From: Gordonibacter faecis | Lineage (GTDB): Bacteria; Actinomycetota; Coriobacteriia; Coriobacteriales; Eggerthellaceae | Direction of reading: 5' to 3' | Assembly (NCBI RefSeq): GCF_030077735.1 | Contig: NZ_JASJEU010000020.1 | Location: 62,001 to 126,000 of the forward strand | Length of the DNA: 64,000 nt | Part shown: piece after piece, positions 1-8,393 of the stretch | Position numbering within the stretch: position 1 is the first letter of the stretch | Layout: every line of letters starts with the position of its first letter | Translations under genes and position numbers: made by a program | Notes under the pieces: generated by a model | The model's database searches: none | What the model saw: only the letters and a program-made list of their open reading frames with translations | What the model was told of the DNA's origin: nothing

Positions 1-1
1 C

Positions 2-532
2 ATCCACCAGCCGGTGAGCGACTACTACGGCACCTGGCGCGTTATGGAGGCCGCGTACGCCGCCGGCAAGGTGCGCGCCATTGGCGTGTCGAACTTCTAC
101 CCCGATCGTCTGGTGGACCTGTGCAACTTCGTGGACGTGCAGCCCGCCGTGAACCAGGTGGAGACGCACGCGTTCATGCAACAGCAGAAAGCGCACGAGG
201 TCATGGCCAAGTACGGCGTGGTGCACGAGTCGTGGGGTCCCTTCGCCGAGGGCCGCAAAGACTTCTTTAATAACCCGGTACTCGCGGCCATCGGCGCGAA
301 ACACGGCAAAACGGTGGCACAAGTGGCGCTGCGGTTCCTCATCCAAAGCAACGTGGTGGTCATCCCGAAGTCGGTGCGGCCGGAGCACATGGCCGAGAAC
401 TTCGACGTGTTCGACTTCACGCTGGACGCCTCCGACATGGACGCCATCCGCGCCCTCGACCAGGAGGAAAGCGCCTTCTTCAGCCACTACGACCCCGAAA
501 CCATCGAGTTTCTGGCAAACTTCGGGAAGTAA
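2..532 (+). CDS. Aldo/keto reductase, C-terminal part (5' end outside window)
   Basis: NADPH-dependent aldo/keto reductase that reduces small aldehydes or ketones in the cytoplasm. The frame is open from the window edge and begins inside the barrel with LIHQP..DYYGTWRVME, a segment typical of the family, followed by the GVSNF strand, the QVETH segment and, near the end, VVVIPKSVRPEHMAEN, which is the usual NADPH phosphate-binding region. About 177 residues are visible, roughly the last 60 percent of a 280-residue enzyme, so the catalytic Tyr and Lys lie upstream. The gene ends normally at TAA. The remains of a flavodoxin-like gene follow on the other strand. The family call is secure; the substrate cannot be told. 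Confidence 0.85.
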   Translation: MHQPVSDYYGTWRVMEAAYAAGKVRAIGVSNFYPDRLVDLCNFVDVQPAVNQVETHAFMQQQKAHEVMAKYGVVHESWGPFAEGRKDFFNNPVLAAIGAKHGKTVAQVALRFLIQSNVVVIPKSVRPEHMAENFDVFDFTLDASDMDAIRALDQEESAFFSHYDPETIEFLANFGK

Positions 533-570
533 AAAGAGGGAGAAGTCAGCCACAACACCTTCGGCCGTCG

Positions 571-888
571 CTACAGCGAGCGGCCGAAGGCGCGCAGCTC
601 TTCAAGCTTGGCAGGCGATTTGTTTTCCTCACCGACGCCCGTGAGCACCTCGATATCCTCGACGCCAAAGTAGCCTTGGATGAAGCCGTGGTAGATAACT
701 ATTCCGTCGCCGTGATTCCAAGGGTGCCTGAGAGGGTGGCGATGGCGTCCGCGCCGGACACCGCGTGCCCCAGTTCATAGAGGCTGCCACTCGGCGAACA
801 GCTACCGAAGAACATGACCACGTCGCCCCATTGCAACCAGTCCACACATCAAGGTCGCCGCGCAGATCAGTCCCACTATCTTCCTCAT
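571..888 (-). pseudogene. Decayed flavodoxin-like lipoprotein or reductase gene
   Basis: Read on the minus strand, an ATG at 888 with a purine-rich ribosome site opens a signal-peptide-like start (MRKIVGLICAATLMCGLVAMG) that hits a stop after 28 codons. Another frame then reads GDVVMFFGSCSPSGSLYELG and SGADAIATLSGTLG before a stop. A third frame, ending at 571, reads GYFGVEDIEVLTG, then KLEELRAFGRSL, which resembles the C-terminal strand and helix of NAD(P)H-dependent flavodoxin-like reductases. The three pieces need at least two frameshifts and are far too short for a whole protein, so this looks like a gene decayed by an internal deletion and indels. Family assignment is weak; that it is a broken gene is more likely than not. 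Confidence 0.35.
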
Positions 889-968
889 TCTACCCCACCT
901 ACTTTCGGTCAATTCCACTGCACAGACACGCCTCTACTCCTTCCCGCACCTGTGTAAAGCTTCAAAAC

Positions 969-1745
969 TTACAAAACACTTGCGGCGTAGAAGGTGTAGC
1001 GGGCGACAACTACGCCGGCGAAGATGCAGATGAAGGTGAGTCCAGAGGCAGCGGGTACGGATAGTTTGTTCGCTCGTGCGAGGAGTGTGACGGCTGCCGA
1101 TGCCACGGCGAGTACGACAGCCACCGTGAAGGGAGTGATGTCGTGGCCCGTGGCCGCGAACTGCATGCTCACGGCAACCATCGACGCTGCGGCAAGCAAG
1201 GCCAACACCGCGGCAGCTACGGCAAACACGGCCTTGCGGTAGCGTTCACCTTTGAAGAGCCCCGCGAGCGCGGCACCCATGGCCAGGTCACCAATGACAA
1301 ACAGGGGCAGGGTTGGCCACGCGGCCCAGGCAGGATTGCCGTAGGCCGTGAAGTACGCCCAACCCATGATGCACATCAGCACGAACCCGCAGAGTGCCGC
1401 CAGGATGCGCACCACGCGCGGGCTTGTGCCTTTGCGCGCTAGAAACACCAGATCAACTAGCACCAGCAGCCCGAACGCAATCGACCAGTACGCCTCTTCA
1501 GCAATCATGGACGTGGGGTTCGCCAGCGCCAGCAGGAAGCGCTCGGGGCGACCGAGGTGCCCGAGCACGCCCAACAGGCCCACGCCCAGAAGCACCAGAC
1601 ACGCCAGCGGGAAAAGCCACGGGCGTTTCGCGTTCGCCTCGCCTTCGCCGCTGAGGTCACTGGGGAGAAATGCATACACCACATACGCACCGGCAGCCAG
1701 GCCGCCAAGCGTTGTGAACAGGAACAAGGGGAATTCAGAAATCAT
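969..1745 (-). CDS. DmsC-type membrane anchor subunit of DMSO reductase family enzyme
   Basis: Integral membrane subunit, about 258 residues with roughly eight hydrophobic helices, that would anchor the exported catalytic and iron-sulfur subunits and pass electrons from menaquinol. The N-terminus (ISEFPLFLFTTLGGLAAGAYV) matches the EhPLhhFThhh pattern of DmsC proteins, and GHLGRPERFLLALANPTSMIAEEAYW matches the conserved loop after helix 3. It is last in a dmsA-B-D-C operon, starting 15 bases after the chaperone gene. ATG 1745 is preferred over GTG 1754 because GAGGTG sits six bases upstream of it. The physiological quinone and substrate are not readable from sequence. Confidence 0.85.
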   Translation of the reverse strand: MISEFPLFLFTTLGGLAAGAYVVYAFLPSDLSGEGEANAKRPWLFPLACLVLLGVGLLGVLGHLGRPERFLLALANPTSMIAEEAYWSIAFGLLVLVDLVFLARKGTSPRVVRILAALCGFVLMCIMGWAYFTAYGNPAWAAWPTLPLFVIGDLAMGAALAGLFKGERYRKAVFAVAAAVLALLAAASMVAVSMQFAATGHDITPFTVAVVLAVASAAVTLLARANKLSVPAASGLTFICIFAGVVVARYTFYAASVL

Positions 1746-1760
1746 GTCAGCCACCTCTTC

Positions 1761-2636
1761 TTATGCTGCGCCCAGCGAGGCATCGCGCCCGCAGGGAACC
1801 AACTCGTAGTCTTCACTGCCGAACGGCCGCACAGAGGCGAGGCCAGCGAGCGCGTGTTCGAAGTCCGCGAGGGAAGCGCCCTCTGACGCTTCGAGAGCAA
1901 GCCCGTCCAACGACTCGACCCAAAACGCCGCCTCGGTGAGAAACGTTGCATCCACGGCCGCGAATGCCGCAAGGGCCTCGATGAGCTGCGGATAGAGCAC
2001 CGCCGTCTGCGAACGGCGCTCCGACTGGGCAAACGCCTCCAGCCAGCTTGTCAGATGTGCGCGCACGAACGCCAGTTCATCACGCAGCTCGGCGGCAAGC
2101 GCCGCCACATCCCCCGCACGTAGCGCGGTAAGCGCCGCCCGCGCCCGCTCCGCCATGAACGCACACAGCAGCGCCACATGGTCGTCGGGCACACGCTGCA
2201 GCCGCTTCGGCTCCACACCGTGCGCGCGGTAGGCGGCGCGCACGGCAAGCGTGTTCTCCTGGAAAAGCGTTGGCTCCTTCGTGAGGTACGGCGACTCCCA
2301 GGTGGGTGCAGGGAGCGCGCCCGGGCCCACGAACAAGCGCGTGTACTCGTCGCGCGCCGCATCGAGCAGTGCCGCACGGTCCTCGCGCGCCGCTAGCGCC
2401 TCCAAGAAAGCGGCGAACCCACGCATCGTCGCGTCATCCTCGGCGTATAGGCCCGCTCCTTCCGCAGGTGCCTGCCCAAGAAGCGCCTCGAGCACGTCCG
2501 CATCCGGCGCAGCGCCCATCAGCTTGTGAAACAACTCGTACAGATACACCCGCGCCAGCAGCAACTCTTCAAGCGCAGCCGCCCGCTCCCGCGCCTCATC
2601 TGCGGCAGGTGAGGCAAGCTGCGTCTGCGCGCTCAC
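1761..2636 (-). CDS. TorD/DmsD family molybdoenzyme chaperone
   Basis: Cytoplasmic chaperone, 291 residues, expected to bind the Tat leader of the catalytic subunit encoded two genes upstream and hold it until the molybdopterin cofactor is inserted. All-helical sequence with LLLARVYLYELFHKLMG at the start and DEYTRLFVGPGALPAPTWESPYLT in the middle; the latter is the hallmark E/D-Y-x-R-L-F-x-G-P region of TorD proteins. It is somewhat longer than typical members because of an extended C-terminus. The GTG start overlaps the stop of the ferredoxin subunit gene by four bases (GTGA), indicating translational coupling. High confidence for family. Confidence 0.88.
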   Translation of the reverse strand: MSAQTQLASPAADEARERAAALEELLLARVYLYELFHKLMGAAPDADVLEALLGQAPAEGAGLYAEDDATMRGFAAFLEALAAREDRAALLDAARDEYTRLFVGPGALPAPTWESPYLTKEPTLFQENTLAVRAAYRAHGVEPKRLQRVPDDHVALLCAFMAERARAALTALRAGDVAALAAELRDELAFVRAHLTSWLEAFAQSERRSQTAVLYPQLIEALAAFAAVDATFLTEAAFWVESLDGLALEASEGASLADFEHALAGLASVRPFGSEDYELVPCGRDASLGAA

Positions 2637-3208
2637 AGTGCCACCTCGCGGAAGTCTTCGCGCAGGGCCGCCGGCGACGCATCCACCAGCAGGTTCGGAT
2701 TCGTGAAACTCGCCGAAGGCAACACTGGCAGCTCACGCGCCGCTTCGCCGTGCAAGGCGCGCAACTCGTCCACGTCGCCGAATTCGATGGCGCGCATCGG
2801 GCAGGCATCCACGCACACCGGGTTGCGGCCGTCCGCGCGCAGCGCTTTGCAGCTGTCGCACTTCACAATCATGTTCTCCACCTCGTCAAGCTGCGGCGCG
2901 CCGTACGGGCACACGGTCATGCAGTTGCGGCACACCACACAGCGCTCGTCGATGTGCTGTACAGTGCCGTCGTCGGACACAAACATCGCGCCGGTCGGGC
3001 AGCCCGCCACACACGCAGGTTTTTCGCAGTGGTTGCACGACACCGACAGCTGGAACATGTCCACGTTCGGATACGTTCCGCACTCGAAGGTGCCCACGCG
3101 GCGCGGGCGTGGCCCGGCCTGTTGCAGGTTGTGGCGATCTTTGCAGGCCACCTGGCAGGTTTTGCAGCCGATGCAGCGCTGCAGGTTTACGTAGAATCCC
3201 AAGCTCAT
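2633..3208 (-). CDS. DmsB-type four-cluster ferredoxin subunit
   Basis: Electron-transfer subunit, 191 residues, predicted to carry four [4Fe-4S] clusters and shuttle electrons between the membrane anchor and the molybdenum subunit. Sixteen cysteines fall in four groups: C12/15/18/22, C58/61/66/70, C90/93/96/100 and C117/120/132/136, the standard DmsB/NrfC/PsrB spacing. It lacks a signal peptide, as expected for a protein exported together with its Tat-bearing partner. The gene starts seven bases after the catalytic subunit stop and overlaps the chaperone gene downstream. Confidence 0.92.
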   Translation of the reverse strand: MSLGFYVNLQRCIGCKTCQVACKDRHNLQQAGPRPRRVGTFECGTYPNVDMFQLSVSCNHCEKPACVAGCPTGAMFVSDDGTVQHIDERCVVCRNCMTVCPYGAPQLDEVENMIVKCDSCKALRADGRNPVCVDACPMRAIEFGDVDELRALHGEAARELPVLPSASFTNPNLLVDASPAALREDFREVAL

Positions 3209-3214
3209 GGCGCG

Positions 3215-6151
3215 TTACGCCTCCTTTGTCTCATAGATGCCGTCGGTCACATAGGCGGGGGTATCGGGCGCGTCGATGCCTGCGGCCAAAAACGGCCCGC
3301 GGTCGTAGTCTTCGGGGATGGGTTCGCCGTTGTACTTCTCAATTTCAATAAGCAGCGAATTGTAGCCATCTACCTGGGGGAAGTAGTTCGACTGCTGCCC
3401 GTCGGAGAGCATCTGCTCGCTGCCACCGCAATCGATAATGCCCGCGGGATCGCTTTCATCAAGCACCGAGCGCACGCCGTGTGGGATGGCCACCGTACCC
3501 GGCATCATGCCCTCAAGCGGCTGAGCACGGCGCAGCATGCGGCCGAAGTCGTTGAAGCACATAACCGTGTCGCCCGCTTTGATGCCGCGGTCGGCGGCGT
3601 CCTGCGCGTTCATGAACACGGGGTTTACGAACGCCTCTTGCGTCCAGGTCATGTTGTCGTAGCAGGTGTGGGCGCGGCGCAGGTAGTGCGGCGTGTAGGC
3701 TTGCAGCGGATAGGCCCCCTTCACCTTGTTGTCCCAGTCGGCGAACGTTTCCTGGTAGCCGCGGTTTGGCACGAAGTAGTTCGCGTAGGGCTTGATCGGT
3801 TCGGGGTTGAGGCCCGTGCGGTTCGCGTTGTCGGCCTTGAACTGGCAGTAGATTTCCAGCTTGCCGGAGATGGACGGACGCGGCCACGCGGTGTCGGCCA
3901 CCACCACTTCGCCATCGGGGCCCATGCCCAACTTGTCGTCGCGGTAGCCCACGTAGTTGCGCCGGTCGGTGGCGGAGCGCTGCACCACGTATGCGCCATC
4001 GGCCATGAACTGGTCGAACGACACCTTCCCCTGCTGCTCCGGGTAGTTCGCGTGGTACTTCTCGTTGTCGGCGGCCGTCCACGTGAGCACCGGCTCCCAG
4101 CGCGTGAGGTCCTCCGACAGCTCGCGCATCCCTAAGAAATACCCGAGCCACTGGTCGTAGTTGCTCTTGGGGTAGGCGTCGTCCGGGTCGTAGCCCATGC
4201 GCTCGATGATCTCGCGGAACACGGCCTTTTCCTCGCGCGCCTCGTACAGCGGCTTTACGAGCGGACGCCACGCCAGCAGCGCGTCTTTGCGCTGCTTTTG
4301 GCCGTTGCCGTCGCCGAAGGGGCTTGGCCAGCAGAGTTCACCCCACGCCTCGTCGTCATTGCCTTCCCAGTGGGTGGCCACCGGCAAAATGATGTCGGCG
4401 AACTGGGCCGTGAGCGAATACTTGATCTCCACCGACACACACATATCGGCCGCGCGCATGACCTCAATGGCGGTGGGCAGGTTGCCGCGCGTCTGCATGA
4501 AGTTCGAGTTCGTGGCGAACAGGATGCGCGGGTTCACCGGCATCTCGCGCGCCTCGTGGTAGGTGGGCGTGTTGGCGCGCAGCTTGGTGGAAGCCTTCAC
4601 CACAAGACCATTCGCGGTGAGCGTGTCGGCACCACCGGCCGCATTCGGAACCTCACTGCCCAGGTCATAGGGGCCTTCCGACGTGGAGATATACGTCCCC
4701 GCCGCAAGCGAGCTCCAGTATGAGTTGCCCTCAATGCAGCGGTTGGGGCCCGTGACGGCCGGCGAAGCCACCAGGTTGTCGATGTAAGCATAGTCGCCAC
4801 CCGCGTGCTGAATGAGGCGGTAGCCCGAGTCACCCGCGTCCCACGTGTAGATGGCGGCCGAGCCGTGGCCCGATTTGCCGTAATGGCCACCGAGCGCCGA
4901 CACCGTCATGAACGCCTGCGGCAGGTTCTCTGCGCCCAGATAGCGCGAGGCGGCGTAGCTATGGAAGAACACCACCTTGTTGTTTTTACCAGCAAGTTCG
5001 GCATACCACGTGATATCCTCCACCGGTGTGCCGCAGATTTCGCTCGCCCACTCAGGGGTTTTCGGAATGCCGTCGTATTCGCCCAGGATATAGTCGCGAT
5101 AGTTCTCGCTTGTGGTGGCATCGGCGGGCATCGTTTCGGGCGTGAAGCCCACCGTGCGCTCGTTCACGAAATCCCAGTCGATGATATTCCCGCGCTCTTC
5201 ATCCAGGCGAATCATCTCGTAGATCACGGCCAGCAGGAACGCCGTGTCGGTACCGGGGCGCACGCGAATCCAGCGCGCGCCCAGCGTGGAGGCGGTCACG
5301 TTGTAGCTGGGGCCCACGTACACGAAATCGACTCCGGCATCCTTCGCATGGGAAAGCCAGTACATGCTGGAGTGCTGTGCCCACGCAGGGTTGCAGCCGT
5401 AGAGCACGATGGTGTCGGCGTTGGGCAGGTCGTACTTGTCCGGGCCCATCATGAGGTCGGGATGGTCGCCCCAGGAGTACAGGCCCAGCGCCTCGGTTTG
5501 GAAAGCCCAGCAGCCAAACGACTCGGTTTCCGTGTCATACACCGCGCCGCCGATGACGGGGAACATGGCCGAGCCGGGTGCCCAGCGCCACGCGTTGCAT
5601 ACGACGGCATCTTGGCCGTATTCGGCGTAGACGCGCTTGAGTTCGTCGGTGACGTAGGTGAGCGCCTCATCCCAGCTGATGCGCTCCCACTCGTCCTTGC
5701 CGCGCAGTTCGCCGTGCGCCGCTTCGCCGCCGCCGGGCTGCCAGTTCTTGCGTTTCATGGGGTACTTGATGCGGTCGGCGTTGTACACCTGCTGGCGCAG
5801 GGAACGTCCGCGCAAGCAGCCACGCTGTTGCGGACAGTCGAAGCTGTCCTCGCGCGCGTCGTCGGTCTTTTGGCGAATGACCACACCATCCACCACATAC
5901 CCCATGTTGAGGCACATCTGGTTGCAGTTCTGGTGGCAGTGGATGGGCATCCACTCGCCCTCCCCTCCCACAACGCTAACGTCGGACGCGACAACGTGCG
6001 ATCCGTCGGCGTTCGCCGCGGGCGCACCTGCGCCTTCTGCAGCGGCGTCACTTGCGCAGCCTGCCAGGCCAAACGCCGCTGCGGCCGCCGTGGCCCCCGC
6101 GCTTGCCCGCAAGAAACTGCGGCGACTCAAAGCGTGATTCGAAAGACTCAT
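3215..6151 (-). CDS. Tat-exported DmsA-type molybdopterin oxidoreductase
   Basis: Catalytic subunit, 978 residues, of a membrane-bound reductase that would use bis-MGD molybdenum to reduce an external acceptor (DMSO-, N-oxide- or related). The N-terminus has a twin-arginine motif (SRRSFLRA, R10 R11), a hydrophobic stretch and LAGC (C32), so it may also be lipidated. C72, C76, C80 and C112 (CHQNC..C, GCLRGRS) match the FS0 cluster binding site of DmsA, and the following VYNADRIKYPMKR is also DmsA-like. The C-terminal third has the MGD-binding PHYLRRAHTCYDN and YVVQ segments. A good ribosome site (GGAAGGAGAGG) precedes ATG 6151. The substrate cannot be read; this family is highly expanded in Eggerthellaceae, and members act on very different compounds. 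Confidence 0.92.
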   Translation of the reverse strand: MSLSNHALSRRSFLRASAGATAAAAAFGLAGCASDAAAEGAGAPAANADGSHVVASDVSVVGGEGEWMPIHCHQNCNQMCLNMGYVVDGVVIRQKTDDAREDSFDCPQQRGCLRGRSLRQQVYNADRIKYPMKRKNWQPGGGEAAHGELRGKDEWERISWDEALTYVTDELKRVYAEYGQDAVVCNAWRWAPGSAMFPVIGGAVYDTETESFGCWAFQTEALGLYSWGDHPDLMMGPDKYDLPNADTIVLYGCNPAWAQHSSMYWLSHAKDAGVDFVYVGPSYNVTASTLGARWIRVRPGTDTAFLLAVIYEMIRLDEERGNIIDWDFVNERTVGFTPETMPADATTSENYRDYILGEYDGIPKTPEWASEICGTPVEDITWYAELAGKNNKVVFFHSYAASRYLGAENLPQAFMTVSALGGHYGKSGHGSAAIYTWDAGDSGYRLIQHAGGDYAYIDNLVASPAVTGPNRCIEGNSYWSSLAAGTYISTSEGPYDLGSEVPNAAGGADTLTANGLVVKASTKLRANTPTYHEAREMPVNPRILFATNSNFMQTRGNLPTAIEVMRAADMCVSVEIKYSLTAQFADIILPVATHWEGNDDEAWGELCWPSPFGDGNGQKQRKDALLAWRPLVKPLYEAREEKAVFREIIERMGYDPDDAYPKSNYDQWLGYFLGMRELSEDLTRWEPVLTWTAADNEKYHANYPEQQGKVSFDQFMADGAYVVQRSATDRRNYVGYRDDKLGMGPDGEVVVADTAWPRPSISGKLEIYCQFKADNANRTGLNPEPIKPYANYFVPNRGYQETFADWDNKVKGAYPLQAYTPHYLRRAHTCYDNMTWTQEAFVNPVFMNAQDAADRGIKAGDTVMCFNDFGRMLRRAQPLEGMMPGTVAIPHGVRSVLDESDPAGIIDCGGSEQMLSDGQQSNYFPQVDGYNSLLIEIEKYNGEPIPEDYDRGPFLAAGIDAPDTPAYVTDGIYETKEA

Positions 6152-6241
6152 GCCCTCTCCTTCCCTGTTCGGTTCGGCCGTGAAAGCCGGATCCCTTCGG
6201 ATGGCCTCATTGTGCGAGCGCGCCTGCGGGAAAGCTATTGC

Positions 6242-6278
6242 CTATAGTGAAAACTTCTGTATGCCTTAAAGGCATACA
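6242..6278 (-). promoter_or_regulatory. Candidate dms operon promoter with a 9-bp-arm palindrome over its -35
   Basis: On the minus strand a TTTAAG (6270-6265) and CTATAG (6247-6242) are separated by 17 bases upstream of dmsA. A perfect inverted repeat, TGTATGCCT (6258-6266) and AGGCATACA (6270-6278) with a 3-bp centre, is centred exactly on the -35. This is the expected layout for a repressor or LysR-type operator. The right arm AGGCATACA occurs again at 8302-8310, upstream of the LysR gene. Confidence 0.45.
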
Positions 6279-6286
6279 TTTATCCC

Positions 6287-6317
6287 TTGACTTTGAGCGC
6301 ACTCTAAGGTGTTCAAT
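6287..6317 (+). promoter_or_regulatory. MerR-type promoter with 19-bp spacer and internal dyad
   Basis: TTGACT (6287-6292) and TTCAAT (6312-6317) are separated by 19 bases, longer than the 16-18 of ordinary promoters and diagnostic of MerR-family control. Inside is the near-perfect dyad CTTTGAG (6291-6297) / CTCTAAG (6302-6308) with a 4-base centre, positioned against the -35 as in ZntR- and NmlR-type sites. It drives the DUF362 gene starting at 6349. Which MerR protein acts here is unknown; one MerR gene lies at 15628. Confidence 0.6.
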
Positions 6318-6348
6318 AGGGGCAACCGAAACTGAAAGGGGTCTGCCC

Positions 6349-7233
6349 ATGGATACGGCAACCGTGTATTTCACAAAGGACATCAGCCCGGCTGGCCTGG
6401 CGAAAGCCTACGAGGCGCTGGGGGTGACGCTGCCGGGTAAGGTGGCAGTGAAGATTTCAACCGGCGAGCCGGGCGGGCACAACTTCTTGCAGCCCGCGCT
6501 GATCGCCGACTTGGTGAAGTCACTCGACGGCACCATCGTTGAGTGCAATACCGCTTACCCGGGCCGCCGCGACACCACCGAAGAGCACCTGAAGACGTTC
6601 GAAGAGCACGGGTTCACCGCCATCGCGCCGTGTGATCTCATGGACGAAGAGGACGAAATCGCGCTGCCCGTAGTAGGCGGCGTGCACCTCACCGAGAACT
6701 TCGTAGGCGCACACTTTGCGAATTACCAGTCCATGCTCGTGTTGTCCCACTTCAAGGGCCACGCCATGGGCGGGTTCGGCGGAGCGCTTAAGAATATGTC
6801 TATCGGCGTAGCGTCGTCACACGGCAAGGGGCACATTCACTGCTCGGGTGCCGTCATGGAGAAGTTTGAGGACATGTTCTCGGCCGACCACGACGCGTTT
6901 TTGGAGTCGATGGCCGATGCCGACAAGGCCGTCATGGACTATATGGGCCGCGAGAACATCGTGTACGTGAACGTGGCGAACCGCCTGTCGGTGGACTGCG
7001 ACTGCGACGCGAACCCCGCCGAGCCCGAGATGGGCGACCTCGGCATTTTCGCCTCGCTCGACCCGGTAGCACTCGACCAGGCCTGCGTCGACGCCGTGTA
7101 CGCCTCGGATGACCCCGGCAAAGCCGCCCTCATCGAACGCATGGAAAGCCGCAACGGCATCCACACCATAGAAGCCGCAGCCGCCCTCGGCCTCGGAAGC
7201 CGCGAATACAACCTAGTGGACTTGGACGCGTAA
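6349..7233 (+). CDS. DUF362 domain protein (cytoplasmic)
   Basis: 294-residue protein of the DUF362 family, a group often described as iron-sulfur-centre proteins of unknown activity. Visible family features are VAVKISTGEPGGHNFLQPALI near the start, the SHFKGHAMGGFGGALKNMSIG loop in the middle, and GIFASLDPVALDQACVDAV near the end. Few cysteines are present and no ferredoxin motif, so this is the single-domain form. ATG 6349 is chosen because GAAAGGGG lies upstream; an open frame extends further but crosses the promoter. It is transcribed away from the dms operon behind a MerR-type promoter, which suggests a stress- or ligand-induced role. There is no signal peptide, unlike the second DUF362 protein at 9708. 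Confidence 0.8.
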   Translation: MDTATVYFTKDISPAGLAKAYEALGVTLPGKVAVKISTGEPGGHNFLQPALIADLVKSLDGTIVECNTAYPGRRDTTEEHLKTFEEHGFTAIAPCDLMDEEDEIALPVVGGVHLTENFVGAHFANYQSMLVLSHFKGHAMGGFGGALKNMSIGVASSHGKGHIHCSGAVMEKFEDMFSADHDAFLESMADADKAVMDYMGRENIVYVNVANRLSVDCDCDANPAEPEMGDLGIFASLDPVALDQACVDAVYASDDPGKAALIERMESRNGIHTIEAAAALGLGSREYNLVDLDA

Positions 7234-7279
7234 GCACGTTGCTTTAGCTGTAGCACACGGGTTTTACCTGGTAGGTTGA

Positions 7280-7372
7280 CCGTAGGGCAAGGGCTCTGCC
7301 CTTGCCGTCAACCACGTTTGACCTGCAAGTTTACCAATGCTGAGCGGCAAGGGTAGAACCCTTGCCCTACGG
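7280..7372 (-). repeat. REP-like double-hairpin element, copy 1
   Basis: Two mutually inverted arms, each itself a hairpin (GGCAAGGGC / GCCCTTGCC around a 3-base loop), flank a roughly 40-base centre containing CGTTTGACCTGCA. The outer arms begin with CCGTAGGGCAAGGG and end with CCCTTGCCCTACGG. It is in inverted orientation relative to copies at 37061 and 37655; the centre and one flank (AGGTTGACC) are also shared. It sits between convergent DUF362 and LysR genes and could double as a bidirectional terminator. Confidence 0.8.
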
Positions 7373-7374
7373 AA

Positions 7375-8274
7375 TTACTGCGTATCTTCTTCGCATTCGT
7401 TGCATTCTTCTTGTAGGGCTTCCAGAAAAGCGGTAGCAGGTCGGGAAAGGCGGCGGTGTTTTTTCCAGATGAGGCCCATTTCGCTTACGAGCGGTGGGTC
7501 GAGGGGGCGAAAACACATGGTGCCCTCATCCGACAGACGAACGAGGCGGTCGTAGCACACGGCCACGCCCACGCCTTCCTCCACCATGAGCGCGCCGGAA
7601 AACGGCAGGTTGTAAGTGGCCACCACGTTCCACGCGTCCGCTACGTCGCCGGCCCACTCGCGCAGCTTGCCGGTCTTGGTGGCCTGGCGCGACGTGATGA
7701 GCGCACGATCGGCGAGGTCATCCACGCGCACAACGTCGTTGGCGGCAAGCGGGTCGTCCTTGCGCATGAGCACGCCCCACCGATCGAGCGCCGGAAGTCG
7801 CAGCGATTCGCAGTCGGGGCGCTGCACGAATTCGCATTCCAACAGAAAGTCGAAGCGACCGTCGTGGAAGCGATCCACAAGATCGACCGTCGTGCCGCTG
7901 GCCAGGTGAAACCGCACATCGGGGTACGTGGCACGCAGGCGCTTGGCTGCGCGCAGCACAATGCGCAGCGCGTCGGTCTCGCCGCAACCAATGTGCACGT
8001 CCCCGCTTACGGCGCGCTCGGGTTGCGAGAGTTCGGCCTCGGCCTTGTCGGCCAATTCCACGATAGCCTTGGCGTACTCGCGCAAGCGCACGCCCTCGTC
8101 GGTGAGCGCAATGCGCTTGCTGCCGCGCTCGAACAGCTGCTTGCCGAAGCTCCGCTCAAGGTCGGCCAGCTGCCGCGAGAGCGTAGGCTGCGTCACATGC
8201 AACGCCTTCGCCGCGTTTGAAACGGTGCCCTCCTGTGCCAGCGCAAGAAAGTAGCGCAGGGTCCGCAGCTCCAT
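7375..8274 (-). CDS. LysR-type transcriptional regulator
   Basis: 299-residue LysR regulator. The N-terminal winged helix (MELRTLRYFLALAQEGTVSNAAKALHVTQPTLSRQL, helix-turn-helix near residues 16-37) is classic, followed by a linker helix and a periplasmic-binding-like effector domain (GDVHIGCGETDAL onward). ATG 8274 follows a strong GAAGGAGG; a longer frame upstream is ignored. It is divergent from an MFS exporter gene, with inverted repeats in the 119-base gap, so the exporter is the likely target. The half-site AGGCATACA in this gap also occurs in the dms/DUF362 intergenic palindrome, hinting at a wider regulon. The effector is unknown. Confidence 0.9.
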   Translation of the reverse strand: MELRTLRYFLALAQEGTVSNAAKALHVTQPTLSRQLADLERSFGKQLFERGSKRIALTDEGVRLREYAKAIVELADKAEAELSQPERAVSGDVHIGCGETDALRIVLRAAKRLRATYPDVRFHLASGTTVDLVDRFHDGRFDFLLECEFVQRPDCESLRLPALDRWGVLMRKDDPLAANDVVRVDDLADRALITSRQATKTGKLREWAGDVADAWNVVATYNLPFSGALMVEEGVGVAVCYDRLVRLSDEGTMCFRPLDPPLVSEMGLIWKKHRRLSRPATAFLEALQEECNECEEDTQ

Positions 8275-8292
8275 AGCGCCTCCTTCCCTCTC

Positions 8293-8330
8293 ATGCTTAT
8301 GAGGCATACAAAACTATCAAGTATAAGCAT
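8293..8330. promoter_or_regulatory. Inverted repeat in LysR/MFS divergent promoter region
   Basis: ATGCTTAT (8293-8300) and ATAAGCAT (8323-8330) form a perfect 8-bp inverted repeat spaced by 22 bases. Between them is AGGCATACA (8302-8310), identical to the right arm of the 6258-6278 palindrome. A second small dyad, ACTGC / GCAGT (8341-8354), lies nearer the MFS gene. Such arrays are typical of LysR recognition and activation sites. Confidence 0.45.
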
Positions 8331-8393
8331 TAGCTATTTTACTGCACGGGCAGTACGGTGTACAGGAACCACTTTGTCGAAAGGACGTCCCCC

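Noticed and set aside
2306..4135. A 609-codon plus-strand frame across dmsD, dmsB and dmsA
   Set aside because: Spans three real genes in antisense and has no protein-like motifs; a composition artefact.
4805..6247. A 480-codon open frame antisense to dmsA
   Set aside because: GC-rich codon shadow: His/Val/Arg-rich, no family features, no ribosome site, and fully inside a well-supported gene.
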